64,000 nt of DNA from assembly GCA_963843085.1 (NCBI GenBank), contig CAWJJG010000010.1:124001-188000 (forward strand), given 5' to 3'. Every line of letters starts with the position of its first letter. The stretch's first letter is position 1. The translations under genes were made by a program, and so were the position numbers. The DNA comes from DASUPK01 sp963843085 (lineage in GTDB: Bacteria; Actinomycetota; Thermoleophilia; Solirubrobacterales; 70-9). The notes beneath the pieces were generated by a model that had not been told where the DNA came from, did not search any database, and worked only from the letters and a program-made list of their open reading frames with translations. Below are positions 1 through 7,255 of the stretch, in pieces.

Positions 1-65
1 GGAATCACGACGACGAGCCCCACGATTGCGATGAAAGTCCCGATCAGACGGCGCGGAGTGCGCAT
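1..65 (-). CDS. N-terminus of an unidentified membrane protein (cut by window edge)
   Basis: The minus strand opens with an ATG at 65, preceded by a strong Shine-Dalgarno AGGAGG six bases upstream. The first 21 codons read MRTPRRLIGTFIAIVGLVVV, a basic start followed by a hydrophobic helix, which fits a signal anchor or first membrane segment. An in-frame ATG at 104 is possible, but the Shine-Dalgarno favours 65. The rest of the gene lies outside the window, so no family can be named. Confidence 0.5.
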   Translation of the reverse strand, partial: MRTPRRLIGTFIAIVGLVVVI

Positions 66-134
66 CCAGCTCCTCCTCTTTGTCCCCTGTGGCCTCATTG
101 CCATACCCGCCGAGGCTCCATGCCCCGAAAAGCG

Positions 135-140
135 AGTATA
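135..140 (-). promoter_or_regulatory. Candidate -10 box TATACT
   Basis: TATACT lies in the 87-base gap between the acyltransferase stop and the membrane-protein start, reading towards the latter. It would give a leader of about 60 bases. No clear -35 is visible. Confidence 0.35.
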
Positions 141-152
141 CGTGGCTACCTC

Positions 153-782
153 TTATTCGGGCGCCGGTTCGACGGGATCTGGCCACTTCAACGACTTCGG
201 CGCCTCCCGCATCCGGATCACCTTCGCCGGGACGCCGCCCACCACTGCATTCGCGGGCACGTCGCGGGTGACGACGGAGTTCGTGCCGACGATCGAGTTG
301 TCGCCGACCCTCACCCCGCGCAGAAAGCACGCTCCGTAGCCCACCCAGACGTTCGAGCCGACGACGCACTCACGCATGTAGATGCCCTGCTGGCGAATCG
401 GGCGGTCGACCTCGACCACGCCATGGTCGAAGTCGATGAACATCGCCCGGTCCGCGATCACGCACTGCTCGCCGATCCGCACTCGCCGGTACGACGAGAT
501 CGTGCATTCCTGCCCGAACACGGTCTTGGCGCCGATCTCGACGACCCCCTCGTGGCTGCGGATCTTCGTACCGTCTCCGATCCAGGTGAAGCGCCCGAAG
601 CGGATCTCGGCGCCCTTGGCGATCTGGAGCTGCAGCCCCTTGCCGAAGAAGACCGGGCCGTCGGTCTGCCAGCGCCACCCGGCAGGGGTCAGGAAGCGGC
701 GCCATAGGTAGCGCCAGAGCAGGCGGGCGTACAGCCGGTTGAGCATGCCGTTGCGGCGGAGGAAGCTGAGCAGGCGGAACAC
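153..782 (-). CDS. Left-handed beta-helix acyltransferase (WcaF/LacA-like O-acetyltransferase)
   Basis: About 209 residues, in the hexapeptide-repeat acyltransferase family that moves acetyl or other acyl groups from CoA onto sugars or polysaccharide precursors. Hexapeptide turns run from about residue 60 to 190 (IGDGTKI, IGAKTVFG, IGEQCVIAD, VGSNVWVGYGA, VGDNSIVGTNSVV), followed by the typical VVGGVPAKVIR end. The catalytic His is likely in FIDFDHGVVE. The start is GTG at 782 because TAGACT ends seven bases upstream; an ATG at 746 lacks any ribosome site. It diverges from meaB. The natural acceptor cannot be read from the sequence. Confidence 0.8.
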   Translation of the reverse strand: MFRLLSFLRRNGMLNRLYARLLWRYLWRRFLTPAGWRWQTDGPVFFGKGLQLQIAKGAEIRFGRFTWIGDGTKIRSHEGVVEIGAKTVFGQECTISSYRRVRIGEQCVIADRAMFIDFDHGVVEVDRPIRQQGIYMRECVVGSNVWVGYGACFLRGVRVGDNSIVGTNSVVTRDVPANAVVGGVPAKVIRMREAPKSLKWPDPVEPAPE

Positions 783-789
783 GGGCCGC

Positions 790-795
790 AGTCTA
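790..795 (-). promoter_or_regulatory. Leaderless-type -10 TAGACT
   Basis: TAGACT, then seven bases, then the GTG start at 782. Decides the start of the acyltransferase. Confidence 0.5.
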
Positions 796-887
796 GGTTC
801 GGGGCGGCCGTCGGGGGGCGCGTCGCAGCAACACTGAAACCGTTTTGATGTTGCCGCGCCACGCCCCCCGACGACCACCCGCGTGCC

Positions 888-893
888 TAGACT
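888..893 (+). promoter_or_regulatory. Leaderless-type -10 TAGACT
   Basis: TAGACT followed by nine bases and the GTG start of meaB at 903; no Shine-Dalgarno is present. Confidence 0.5.
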
Positions 894-902
894 CAGCCGC
901 TC

Positions 903-1856
903 GTGACCCAAGAGACTGAACAGAGCCTCGCCGAGCGGCTCGTTGCCGGTGACAAGCGGGCGCTGGCTCGCGCGATCACGTTGATCGAGAACGACGATCC
1001 CGCCGGGTGGGAGCTCGTTCGCGAGGTCTTTCCGCGGACCGGTAGGGCTCGGATCGTTGGGTTGACCGGGCCGCCAGGTGTTGGCAAGAGCACCCTGATC
1101 GGGGCATTGACTGCCGAGATGCGGAAGGCCGATCGCCAGGTCGCCGTCCTCTCTATCGATCCGTCCAGCCCGTTCACGCGCGGCGCCCTGCTGGGCGATC
1201 GCATCCGCCTCTCCGATCACTTCCTCGACGCGGGGGTCTTCATCCGGTCCATGGCCAGTCGCGGCGCCCTCGGCGGGCTCTCGGAGGCCACCCTGCAGGC
1301 GGCGCTGCTGATGGACGCCTCGGGCAAGGACGACGTCTTCATCGAGACCGTCGGCGTCGGGCAGGCCGAGATAGACATCGTCGACCACGGCGACACGATC
1401 ATCCTGGTCCTGATGCCGGGCTCCGGCGACTCGATCCAGGCGCTGAAGGCCGGGGTGATGGAGATCCCGGACATCATCGTCGTCAACAAGTCAGAGCATC
1501 CGATGACCGACACGATGATCCGGGAGATCCGGGGCGTGCTGTCGCTGGGCCCCGCGACCTCCTGGCGCGTCCCGATCGTCAAGACCGAGGCCTCGAAGGG
1601 CGAGGGCGTCGCGGAGCTTGCCGAGAAGATCTCCGAGCACCGCGCACACATCGAGGCGGAGGGCACCCTGGAGGAGCGCCGGGCGCGAAACCTCCGCAAC
1701 GAGGTGCTGGAGCTGGCAGCATCCCGGATGCGGCGCCGGCTGGAGGCGACTCTCGCTGACGATTCGTCCGTCCGCGAGCTCCTCGACCGCGTCGTCAAAC
1801 GGGAGATCGATCCAGCCAGTGCGGCCAAGGACCTACTGGAGCGTGAGGATGACTGA
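903..1856 (+). CDS. meaB: MeaB/ArgK-family GTPase, chaperone of B12-dependent acyl-CoA mutase
   Basis: 317 residues, the usual length for MeaB (ArgK), the G-protein that loads adenosylcobalamin into methylmalonyl-CoA-type mutases and protects them from inactivation. The Walker A GPPGVGKST is at residues 56-64, followed by the family signature IDPSSPFTRGALLGDRIR and a Walker B region ending in ETVGVGQAEIDI. The base-recognition motif reads NKSE where NKAD is usual. The large mutase subunit (11835) and the B12 subunit (17400) lie downstream in separate units. The next gene overlaps the stop codon by eight bases, so the two are co-transcribed. Confidence 0.93.
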   Translation: MTQETEQSLAERLVAGDKRALARAITLIENDDPAGWELVREVFPRTGRARIVGLTGPPGVGKSTLIGALTAEMRKADRQVAVLSIDPSSPFTRGALLGDRIRLSDHFLDAGVFIRSMASRGALGGLSEATLQAALLMDASGKDDVFIETVGVGQAEIDIVDHGDTIILVLMPGSGDSIQALKAGVMEIPDIIVVNKSEHPMTDTMIREIRGVLSLGPATSWRVPIVKTEASKGEGVAELAEKISEHRAHIEAEGTLEERRARNLRNEVLELAASRMRRRLEATLADDSSVRELLDRVVKREIDPASAAKDLLEREDD

Positions 1857-2268
1857 AACCCAGAAGCGCGATCCCGACAAGGCGCCGCTGCCGACTCTCG
1901 AGGAGGCGCGGGCCTGGGAGGGTGTGCAGATCGACGGCCTCGGCAACAAGACGCTGGGGCGAATCGCCGGCATCCACGTGGACGCTCAGGACGGCGAGCC
2001 GCGCTGGGCGCTGATCCGCCTTGGGCCGCTCGCCGGCTGCACCGCGATCCCCTTCGAGCACGTCGCGGAGGGTGCGGGGCGGTTGTGGGCCGCCTACGAC
2101 CGCGACTGGATCCGTGAGGCTCCGCGCTTTCGCCCGAACGAGTCGCTGACCGCGCTCCAGGAGCTCGAGCTCTGCGCGCACTGGGGCGTCCGCGAGCAGC
2201 ACGGCAGAGGCGCCGAGGTGGCTGGGCGGGGCGAGGACGAGATCACGGCCATTCCGGCGGACGAATAG
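1849..2268 (+). CDS. PRC-barrel-like protein
   Basis: 139 residues starting at an ATG overlapping the meaB stop. Residues 20-85 (WEGVQIDGLGNKTLGRIAGI, then PRWALIRLGPLAGCTAIPFEH) look like a PRC-barrel, a small beta-barrel found in RNA-processing and membrane-associated proteins. There is no signal peptide or membrane helix. The tail (LTALQELELCAHWGV) is helical. Coupling to meaB suggests co-expression, but a role in mutase function is only inferred. Confidence 0.6.
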   Translation: MTETQKRDPDKAPLPTLEEARAWEGVQIDGLGNKTLGRIAGIHVDAQDGEPRWALIRLGPLAGCTAIPFEHVAEGAGRLWAAYDRDWIREAPRFRPNESLTALQELELCAHWGVREQHGRGAEVAGRGEDEITAIPADE

Positions 2269-2278
2269 GGGCAGCCGC

Positions 2279-2608
2279 GTGGAGATCGCGCCCGGCATCT
2301 TCGTTTCCAGCACCTCAACGGATGAGGGCTGGGAAGCCGATCCCGATCAAGGCGGGGAGATGAACGAGCTGCACCACGAGGGTGTGTGGGCTGGGCTCTC
2401 TCGGTTCACGGACTCCCACGACGAGGTGGTGAAATGGACCCTCGAGGAGCGTGAGACCGCGCTAGTTCTCGAGGGCGCCGCCAGAATCGAGATCGAGGGA
2501 GGCCCGACGATCGAGGTCAAGGAGGGGGATCTCTTCTCGCTTCCAAAGGGTGCCATCACGACGTGGCACCTGAGCAGGCCGTTCAGGGAGTTCTGGGTAC
2601 TGGGCTAG
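2279..2608 (+). CDS. Single-domain cupin
   Basis: 109 residues with a cupin barrel: WTLEERETALVLEGAARIEI followed by VKEGDLFSLPKG, matching cupin motifs 1 and 2 in a EutQ/DUF861-like form. The metal-binding histidines of classical cupins are mostly absent from motif 1, so it may bind a small ligand instead of catalysing a reaction. It starts with GTG ten bases after the PRC-barrel stop and its end overlaps the convergent acyl-CoA dehydrogenase by four bases. Confidence 0.65.
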   Translation: MEIAPGIFVSSTSTDEGWEADPDQGGEMNELHHEGVWAGLSRFTDSHDEVVKWTLEERETALVLEGAARIEIEGGPTIEVKEGDLFSLPKGAITTWHLSRPFREFWVLG

Positions 2609-3750
2609 ACGCCCAACTGGCGCGCGATCACCATCTGCTGCACCTCGTCGGTGCCCTCGCCGATGGTGAGGATCTTCGCGTCGCGATAGAAGCGGCACAC
2701 CGGGTACTCCTCGATGTAGCCGTACCCGCCGTGGATCTGGACGGCTTCCTCGGTGGCGCGGACCGCGAGCCGGCCGGTGATCAGCTTGGCCTGGGCCGCG
2801 GTCAGGGTGAAGCTCTCGCCACGGTCCTTCTCGATCGCCGCCCGATAGACCAGCAGCCGCGCCGCCTCGATCTGGGCGGAGAGGTCGGCGATCTTCGCCT
2901 GGATCGCCTGGAACTTGCCGATCGGCTGGCCGAATGCCTGGCGTTCCTTGGAATACGAGATCGCCTCGTCCAGCGCACCCTGCGCCAGCCCGACGCCCAT
3001 CGCCGCCACGCCGATCCGGCCGCCGTCGAGGATCGCCAGGAACTGCCTGAAGCCCTGGCCGCGCGGCCCGAGCAGGTTCCCCTCCGGAACCCGGCAGTCG
3101 TCGAAGGAGAGGGGCCGCGTGTCCGAGGCGTTCCAGCCCATCTTCCGGTAGGGCTCGCCGGCCTCGTATCCGGGGGTCCCGTTCGGGACGATGATGTTGG
3201 AGATCTCCTTGTTGCCGTTCTCCCGGCCGGTGACCGCGGTGATCGTGACGCAGCCCGAGATGTCGGTGCCGGAGTTGGTGATGAACTGCTTGGTGCCGTT
3301 CACCACCCATTCGCCTCCGTCGAGCTCGGCGCGCGTGTGGGTGTTGCCGGCGTCGGAGCCCGCCTCGGGTTCGGTCAGGCCGAAAGCCGCGAGCTTCTGT
3401 CCGCTGCAGAGCTGGGGCAGCCAGTCGTCCTTCTGCTCGTCGGTGCCCCAGAGGTGGATCGGCATCGTGCCGAGCGAGGTGTGCGCCGCCATCGTGATCG
3501 CCACCGAGGAGTCGATCCTGGTGAGCTCCTCCACCGCGAGCGCGTAGGCCAGGGTGTCCGCTCCGCCGCCGCCGTACTGCTCCGGGAAGGGGATGCCCAT
3601 CAGCCCGAGCTCGCCCATCTTCGAGACCAGCTCGTAGGGGAAGGACTTGGTGCGGTCGAGCTCCTCGGCGACCGGCTTGACCTCCTGGTTGGCGAAGTCG
3701 CGGACGGTGTCGCGCAGCAGCCGCTGCTCGTCGGTCAGATCGAAGTCCAT
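2605..3750 (-). CDS. Acyl-CoA dehydrogenase
   Basis: 381 residues, full length for the FAD-dependent acyl-CoA dehydrogenase family, which introduces the alpha-beta double bond of acyl-CoA and passes electrons to ETF. Landmarks are FGLTEPEAGSD (flavin loop), KQFITNSGTD, the C-terminal GGYGYIEEYP, and IGEGTDEVQ with the catalytic Glu near residue 365, as in short-chain and branched-chain dehydrogenases. The start ATG at 3750 follows TAGACT by ten bases. The likely electron acceptor is encoded at 19.5-23 kb. The chain-length preference cannot be read. Confidence 0.92.
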   Translation of the reverse strand: MDFDLTDEQRLLRDTVRDFANQEVKPVAEELDRTKSFPYELVSKMGELGLMGIPFPEQYGGGGADTLAYALAVEELTRIDSSVAITMAAHTSLGTMPIHLWGTDEQKDDWLPQLCSGQKLAAFGLTEPEAGSDAGNTHTRAELDGGEWVVNGTKQFITNSGTDISGCVTITAVTGRENGNKEISNIIVPNGTPGYEAGEPYRKMGWNASDTRPLSFDDCRVPEGNLLGPRGQGFRQFLAILDGGRIGVAAMGVGLAQGALDEAISYSKERQAFGQPIGKFQAIQAKIADLSAQIEAARLLVYRAAIEKDRGESFTLTAAQAKLITGRLAVRATEEAVQIHGGYGYIEEYPVCRFYRDAKILTIGEGTDEVQQMVIARQLGV

Positions 3751-3760
3751 GGGGCGGGGG

Positions 3761-3766
3761 AGTCTA
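3761..3766 (-). promoter_or_regulatory. -10 TAGACT before acyl-CoA dehydrogenase
   Basis: TAGACT lies ten bases before the ATG at 3750, giving a leader of only a few bases. Confidence 0.45.
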
Positions 3767-3776
3767 GGAAGGACCG

Positions 3777-4259
3777 CTAGACGACGGTCTTGACGCCCTC
3801 GAGCGCCTTCTCGAGCCCGGGCCCATCGACGGCCCGCGCCTCGCGCACCTCGAGGTGCTTGCCGCACTTGGTGCAGATCCGGCGGTCATCGATCTTGCCG
3901 CCGCATTCCTTGTGGATCACGATGGAGGGGGCACCGCCGGGATGCGGCTCGTACTTGTCGCCCCAGTACATCAGGGAGATCATCACCGGCCAGAGGTCAA
4001 GGCCCTTCTGGGTGAGGAAGTACTCGTAGCGCTCGGGCCGCTCGCTGTAGGGGCGGCGCTCGAGGATGCCCTCGTCGACCATGCTCTGCAGCCGTGAGGT
4101 GAGCACGTTGCGCGCGACGCCGAGGGATCGCTGCATCTCGGAGAACTTGCGCCGGCCGTGGAAGATCTCGCGGACGACGAGAAGCGTCCAGCGCTCGCCG
4201 ACCAGCTCGAGGCTGCGGGCGATGGAGCAGATCTGTCCTTCGTATTCCTTGCCGAGCAC
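3777..4259 (-). CDS. HxlR-type winged-helix regulator with C-terminal zinc ribbon
   Basis: 160 residues. The winged helix (CSIARSLELVGERWTLLVVR, then FSEMQRSLGVARNVLTSRLQ) is of the HxlR family, DNA-binding regulators often sensing aldehydes, quinones or redox state. The C-terminus adds KECGGKIDDRRICTKCGK, a small ribbon with three Cys able to bind zinc. The GTG at 4259 is chosen because conservation starts there; a longer frame begins at 4391 but would run through the operators. It is divergent from the small ORF/thioesterase pair, with two palindromes in between, the normal layout for a regulator controlling its neighbour. Confidence 0.85.
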   Translation of the reverse strand: MLGKEYEGQICSIARSLELVGERWTLLVVREIFHGRRKFSEMQRSLGVARNVLTSRLQSMVDEGILERRPYSERPERYEYFLTQKGLDLWPVMISLMYWGDKYEPHPGGAPSIVIHKECGGKIDDRRICTKCGKHLEVREARAVDGPGLEKALEGVKTVV

Positions 4260-4281
4260 GACTGTGATGTTCGCACACTCG

Positions 4282-4296
4282 GTTGCGTCATGCAAC
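4282..4296. promoter_or_regulatory. Operator O1 for the HxlR regulator (predicted)
   Basis: GTTGCGTCATGCAAC, inverted repeat GTTGC-N5-GCAAC. It covers TTGCGT (4283-4288), which would be the -35 of the rightward promoter. Confidence 0.55.
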
Positions 4297-4305
4297 TCAC
4301 GCTGA

Positions 4306-4311
4306 TAGGGT
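4306..4311 (+). promoter_or_regulatory. -10 TAGGGT of the thioesterase operon
   Basis: TAGGGT lies 17 bases after TTGCGT and between the two palindromes. It gives a leader of about 45 bases before the ATG at 4365. Confidence 0.45.
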
Positions 4312-4325
4312 GCCGCCCAGTTGAG

Positions 4326-4340
4326 GTTGCGTGAAGCAAC
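4326..4340. promoter_or_regulatory. Operator O2 for the HxlR regulator (predicted)
   Basis: GTTGCGTGAAGCAAC, the same GTTGC-N5-GCAAC palindrome as O1, centred 44 bp away, that is about four helical turns. It lies just downstream of the expected transcription start. Confidence 0.55.
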
Positions 4341-4364
4341 CAACCCACGGAAAGAGGCGCGGCC

Positions 4365-4508
4365 ATGAGAGCACTCCGATTCGAGTTCCACCCAGAGCGG
4401 GTCCGGATCAGCCCGGAGGAGATCCAGGCGGACCTCAGCTATCCGGTCCGCAAGGACCGCCAGAACGGCGGGCGCAAGCGCGCCCGCCGACGCCGGGGGC
4501 GGGCTTGA
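4365..4508 (+). CDS. Small basic protein, 47 residues, translationally coupled
   Basis: ATG at 4365 is preceded by AGAGG. The product starts MRALRFEFHPERVRISPEEI and ends in an Arg-rich stretch (KRARRRRGRA). Its stop TGA overlaps the TTG start of the thioesterase in the arrangement TTGA, a coupling used repeatedly in this window. No family is recognised. It could be a genuine small protein or a coupling leader peptide. Confidence 0.45.
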   Translation: MRALRFEFHPERVRISPEEIQADLSYPVRKDRQNGGRKRARRRRGRA

Positions 4509-5014
4509 GCGTCGAGGCGTCCGAGGGGACTAGGACCCGGACGATCAGCTGGCAGGACCCGGTCGCCAGTGCCGCGGTCGGCGCCCAGATGCCCGGCCTC
4601 GACTACGTCCGCGCGATTCAGTCGGGCGAGATCCCGCCGCCGCCGATCGCCGTGGTCATGAACTTCTCCATCGAGCTGCTCGAGGAGGGGAGGGCAGTCT
4701 TCGTCGGCGAGCCCGGGGAGGAGCACTACAACCCGATCGGGGTCGTGCACGGCGGCTACGCCTCGACGATTCTCGACTCCGCCCTCGGCTGTTCGGTGCA
4801 CACAACGCTTTCCCAGGGCGTCGGGTACACGAGCCAGACGCTCGAGGTGAAGTACCTGCGGCCGATCCTCCGCGACACCGGAGCCGTCCGCGCGGAGTCC
4901 GTCGCGATCCACAAGGGCCGCAAGACGGCCAACGCCGAGGCGAAGCTCACCTCGGTCATGACAGGCAAGCTGCTCGCCACTGGCACCAGCACCTGTCTGT
5001 TGTTCGAGCTGTAG
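4505..5014 (+). CDS. PaaI-family hotdog thioesterase
   Basis: 169 residues. The hotdog fold is shown by NPIGVVHGGYASTILDSALG, with the PaaI HGG motif and downstream Asp, followed by the strand pair SQTLEVKYLRPI and RAESVAIHKGRKTANAEAKL. These enzymes hydrolyse acyl- or aryl-acyl-CoA thioesters in the cytosol. The TTG at 4505 overlaps the upstream small ORF; earlier in-frame codons lack conserved sequence. It is under the divergent HxlR regulator, so expression probably follows an aromatic or electrophilic signal. Confidence 0.85.
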   Translation: MSVEASEGTRTRTISWQDPVASAAVGAQMPGLDYVRAIQSGEIPPPPIAVVMNFSIELLEEGRAVFVGEPGEEHYNPIGVVHGGYASTILDSALGCSVHTTLSQGVGYTSQTLEVKYLRPILRDTGAVRAESVAIHKGRKTANAEAKLTSVMTGKLLATGTSTCLLFEL

Positions 5015-5110
5015 CGGTCACCAGGCCGCTCCATCTTGGAGCGCAGGGCGAAGCCCGAAGCGACTCAGTGGGCGGCCGCTCGTGGCCGCGATCTGATGGC
5101 GAAGCCGTCT

Positions 5111-5116
5111 TACGAT
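5111..5116 (+). promoter_or_regulatory. Leaderless-type -10 TACGAT
   Basis: TACGAT, six bases, then ATG at 5123. Confidence 0.45.
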
Positions 5117-5122
5117 CACCGC

Positions 5123-5548
5123 ATGAGCACCAACGGCAGGGCCCCAACGATCCGCCTCGGCCGCATGGTCGAGGACGGCGTCGCCCCGAGCATCTACGGA
5201 CTGATCGAGCGCGGCATCGCGCGCGAGCCGGAGCTGGCGTCGCAGATGCGGGGGAGAGTGGTCTTTCGCTTCGCCGAGGACTTCTCGCCGCTGCGCATCC
5301 ACTTCAAGCCGCGCAGCGTCGTCGTCGAGGACGGCGACTCGCGCAAGCCCGACCTCGTCATCACCGGGCGGCTGCCGGACATCGTCCACTTCGCCACGGT
5401 ACCAACCCTGCAGGGCCGCCTCCACGGCGTCCCCGATCCGCGCCACCGCCACGGGCGCAGAGCGCTGGGCCGGCTCGCGAGCGGGCGGGTCAGGATCGAG
5501 GGCGACCGTGTTCTCGGCCGCCGGCTACTGCGTCTACTCGCGGTCTAG
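5123..5548 (+). CDS. SCP2-like sterol/lipid-binding domain protein
   Basis: 141 residues. The segment VVFRFAEDFSPLRIHFKPR followed by KPDLVITGRLPDIVHFA matches the beta-sheet core of SCP2 (sterol carrier protein) domains, small carriers for lipids and acyl-CoAs. The ATG at 5123 is preceded six bases earlier by TACGAT, so a leaderless transcript is expected. The C-terminus is Arg-rich. The assignment rests on pattern alone; a stand-alone lipid carrier would fit the surrounding fatty-acyl genes. Confidence 0.55.
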   Translation: MSTNGRAPTIRLGRMVEDGVAPSIYGLIERGIAREPELASQMRGRVVFRFAEDFSPLRIHFKPRSVVVEDGDSRKPDLVITGRLPDIVHFATVPTLQGRLHGVPDPRHRHGRRALGRLASGRVRIEGDRVLGRRLLRLLAV

Positions 5549-6348
5549 CGCTTCTTCTTTTTCTTGCACTTCTTGGCCGACTCTGCCGAGCGGTGCTTCT
5601 TCTTGTGCTTCTTGCACTTCTTCTTGACCGGTTGCGGTTGCGGCTGCGTCGCGGCCGGATGCGCCGCGCAGTCCGCGCTGGCACCGACCGCGGCGATTTC
5701 CGCGTCGGTGAGGACGCCACTGTAGACCCGGATGCAGGAAACGGCGCCCGCCGATTCCTCGCCGGTGAAGCCACCGCTCGTGTTGTCGACGAAGAAAGTA
5801 AGCGCGTCGCCGATGAAGGACTCGTGGAATTGGGAGTTGACGACGGGGGACCCGTTGACGAATACACGAGTGCCGGAGTCCGCCGAGGTGACCGCGACGG
5901 TCGAGTAGGAGTTGGAACCGAATACCGGGTTGGTGCTCTCGACCGCCTGGGACATCGGCCTGAAGTAGTACGCCTTGCGCGCGTGGTCATAGATGCCGTT
6001 GTCGCTCGTCCCGTGTGACCAGTCGAGGATCCGGTTGTAGCCGGTGTCGTCCAGGAGGCGGAATGTCATCACCACGGAATGGGTGGCGCTTGCGAGCCCG
6101 GTGGGCTCCATGCGCAGGCCGCCGCCCTCCACAAAGGCGTCCACCTGCCTGCTGGTCCCCATCACGCTCTCCGTTTGGTACGTCCCGAAATCATTCACGG
6201 CAATCAGCTCGGGCCCAGGCCCGGACGACGCCCGGGTGCCTTGGAACTGGTAGTCGCCGCTGAGAGTTGCGCCGCTCGCGGCCGACGGGACGAGAAGGCA
6301 GGCGGCGAAGGCGATCGCACAGAGGGTCGATCTCACTGCGTTACTCAT
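5545..6348 (-). CDS. Secreted LamG-like protein with polybasic C-terminus
   Basis: 267 residues. A signal peptide (CAIAFAACLLVPSAASGA) precedes a concanavalin/LamG-type jelly roll: SVVMTFRLLDDTGYNRILDW, then VAVTSADSGTRVFVNGSPVV, then GAVSCIRVYSGVLTDAEIAAVG. Such domains usually bind glycans. The last 26 residues are almost all Lys with Cys and His (KKKCKKHKKKHR, then KKCKKKKKR), perhaps contacting acidic wall polymers. Its tandem neighbour is a paralogue in which the same modules recur. The stop overlaps the convergent SCP2-like gene by four bases. Confidence 0.8.
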   Translation of the reverse strand: MSNAVRSTLCAIAFAACLLVPSAASGATLSGDYQFQGTRASSGPGPELIAVNDFGTYQTESVMGTSRQVDAFVEGGGLRMEPTGLASATHSVVMTFRLLDDTGYNRILDWSHGTSDNGIYDHARKAYYFRPMSQAVESTNPVFGSNSYSTVAVTSADSGTRVFVNGSPVVNSQFHESFIGDALTFFVDNTSGGFTGEESAGAVSCIRVYSGVLTDAEIAAVGASADCAAHPAATQPQPQPVKKKCKKHKKKHRSAESAKKCKKKKKR

Positions 6349-6357
6349 GGCTCGCCA

Positions 6358-7187
6358 CTAGTGCTTCCGCTTCTTCTTGCACTTCTTCTTCTTGGCCTCG
6401 GCCGCCCGGTGCTTCTTCTTGTGCTTCTTGCACTTTTTCTTGTGGGGCGCCGGTGCCGGTGCAGGCGAGGCGACGGTGCCGCAGGTCGGGTTTGCCCCGA
6501 TCCGGGCGACCTCCGAGCTGCTCAGCGCGCCGCTGTAGACGCGAATGCACGACACCGCTCCGGCGGATTGCTCAGTACCCCCCTCGTTGTCCTTGAAGAA
6601 TCGGAGCGTGTCAGCAGTCACCGGCATCACCTCAGGTGCGCTGGCCTCGAGCCTGCCGTTGACGTAGAACCTCGACGCCGGGCCGCTCGGATCACTGACG
6701 AGCACGGCCGTCACGTACGTGTAATTGGTGAAGACGACGTTGTCGCCCATCACCGTGTCGCCAGCGGGATAGATGGTGGGATACCCGTCCCAGACGTAGA
6801 AACCCTCGTCGGGGGAAGAAACACCGTTGAGGGGGTCGAGGACCCGCCGGTACCCCTTCCCGTCCACGTCAGCGAGCTTGAAGGTCGTCACGGCGGAGTA
6901 GGCGATCGGTCCTGAGCCGATCCCAGCCGGGCTCACCCGGACTCCGCTGTCAAACGGGAAGGTCAGGACCCGCCTGGACGTGCCCATCACGTCGTCCGGT
7001 GCGAAGGTGTTGCCGCCGACGCCGACGTCCGTGACGGGCGCCCCCGGCCCCGATGAGGCCCTGGTCTCCTGGTCTCCTGGAATTGGTAGTCGCCCGTCAG
7101 TGTCGCGGCGGACGCCGATGCTGTGCCGATCAGCGCTGCCGCCGTCGATATGCCGACAACCAGCCCAACGAGCCGACCCTTCCCCAT
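6358..7187 (-). pseudogene. LamG-like secreted protein, frameshifted by an 8-bp tandem duplication
   Basis: A paralogue of the downstream gene. The signal peptide (MGKGRLVGLVVGISTAAALI) with Shine-Dalgarno AGAGG is followed by DYQFQETR in one frame. The rest (ASSGPG, LamG domain, GAVSCIRVYSGALSSSEVARIG and a KKCKKHKKKHR tail) continues in another frame. The cause is visible: CTGGTCTC repeated at 7061-7076. Removing one 8-base unit restores YQFQETRASSGPG, exactly as in the intact copy. It could be a pseudogene, a slippage-switched gene, or a sequencing error. Confidence 0.8.
7061..7080. repeat. 8-bp tandem repeat, 2.5 copies
   Basis: CTGGTCTC-CTGGTCTC-CTGG inside the 5' part of the LamG gene, at the exact point where the reading frame changes. 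Confidence 0.85.
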
Positions 7188-7225
7188 GATCCTCTCCCTC
7201 CACTTGATCCCAACTGGATCCGCCG

Positions 7226-7255
7226 ACCCTAGTTCCTCATGGGTCGGTGCGTCAA
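7226..7255 (-). promoter_or_regulatory. Promoter of the frameshifted LamG gene
   Basis: TTGACG (7250-7255) and TAGGGT (7226-7231) are separated by 18 bases on the minus strand. The leader is about 30 bases and contains the Shine-Dalgarno for ATG 7187. The -35 overlaps the end of the upstream aminopeptidase gene. Confidence 0.55.
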
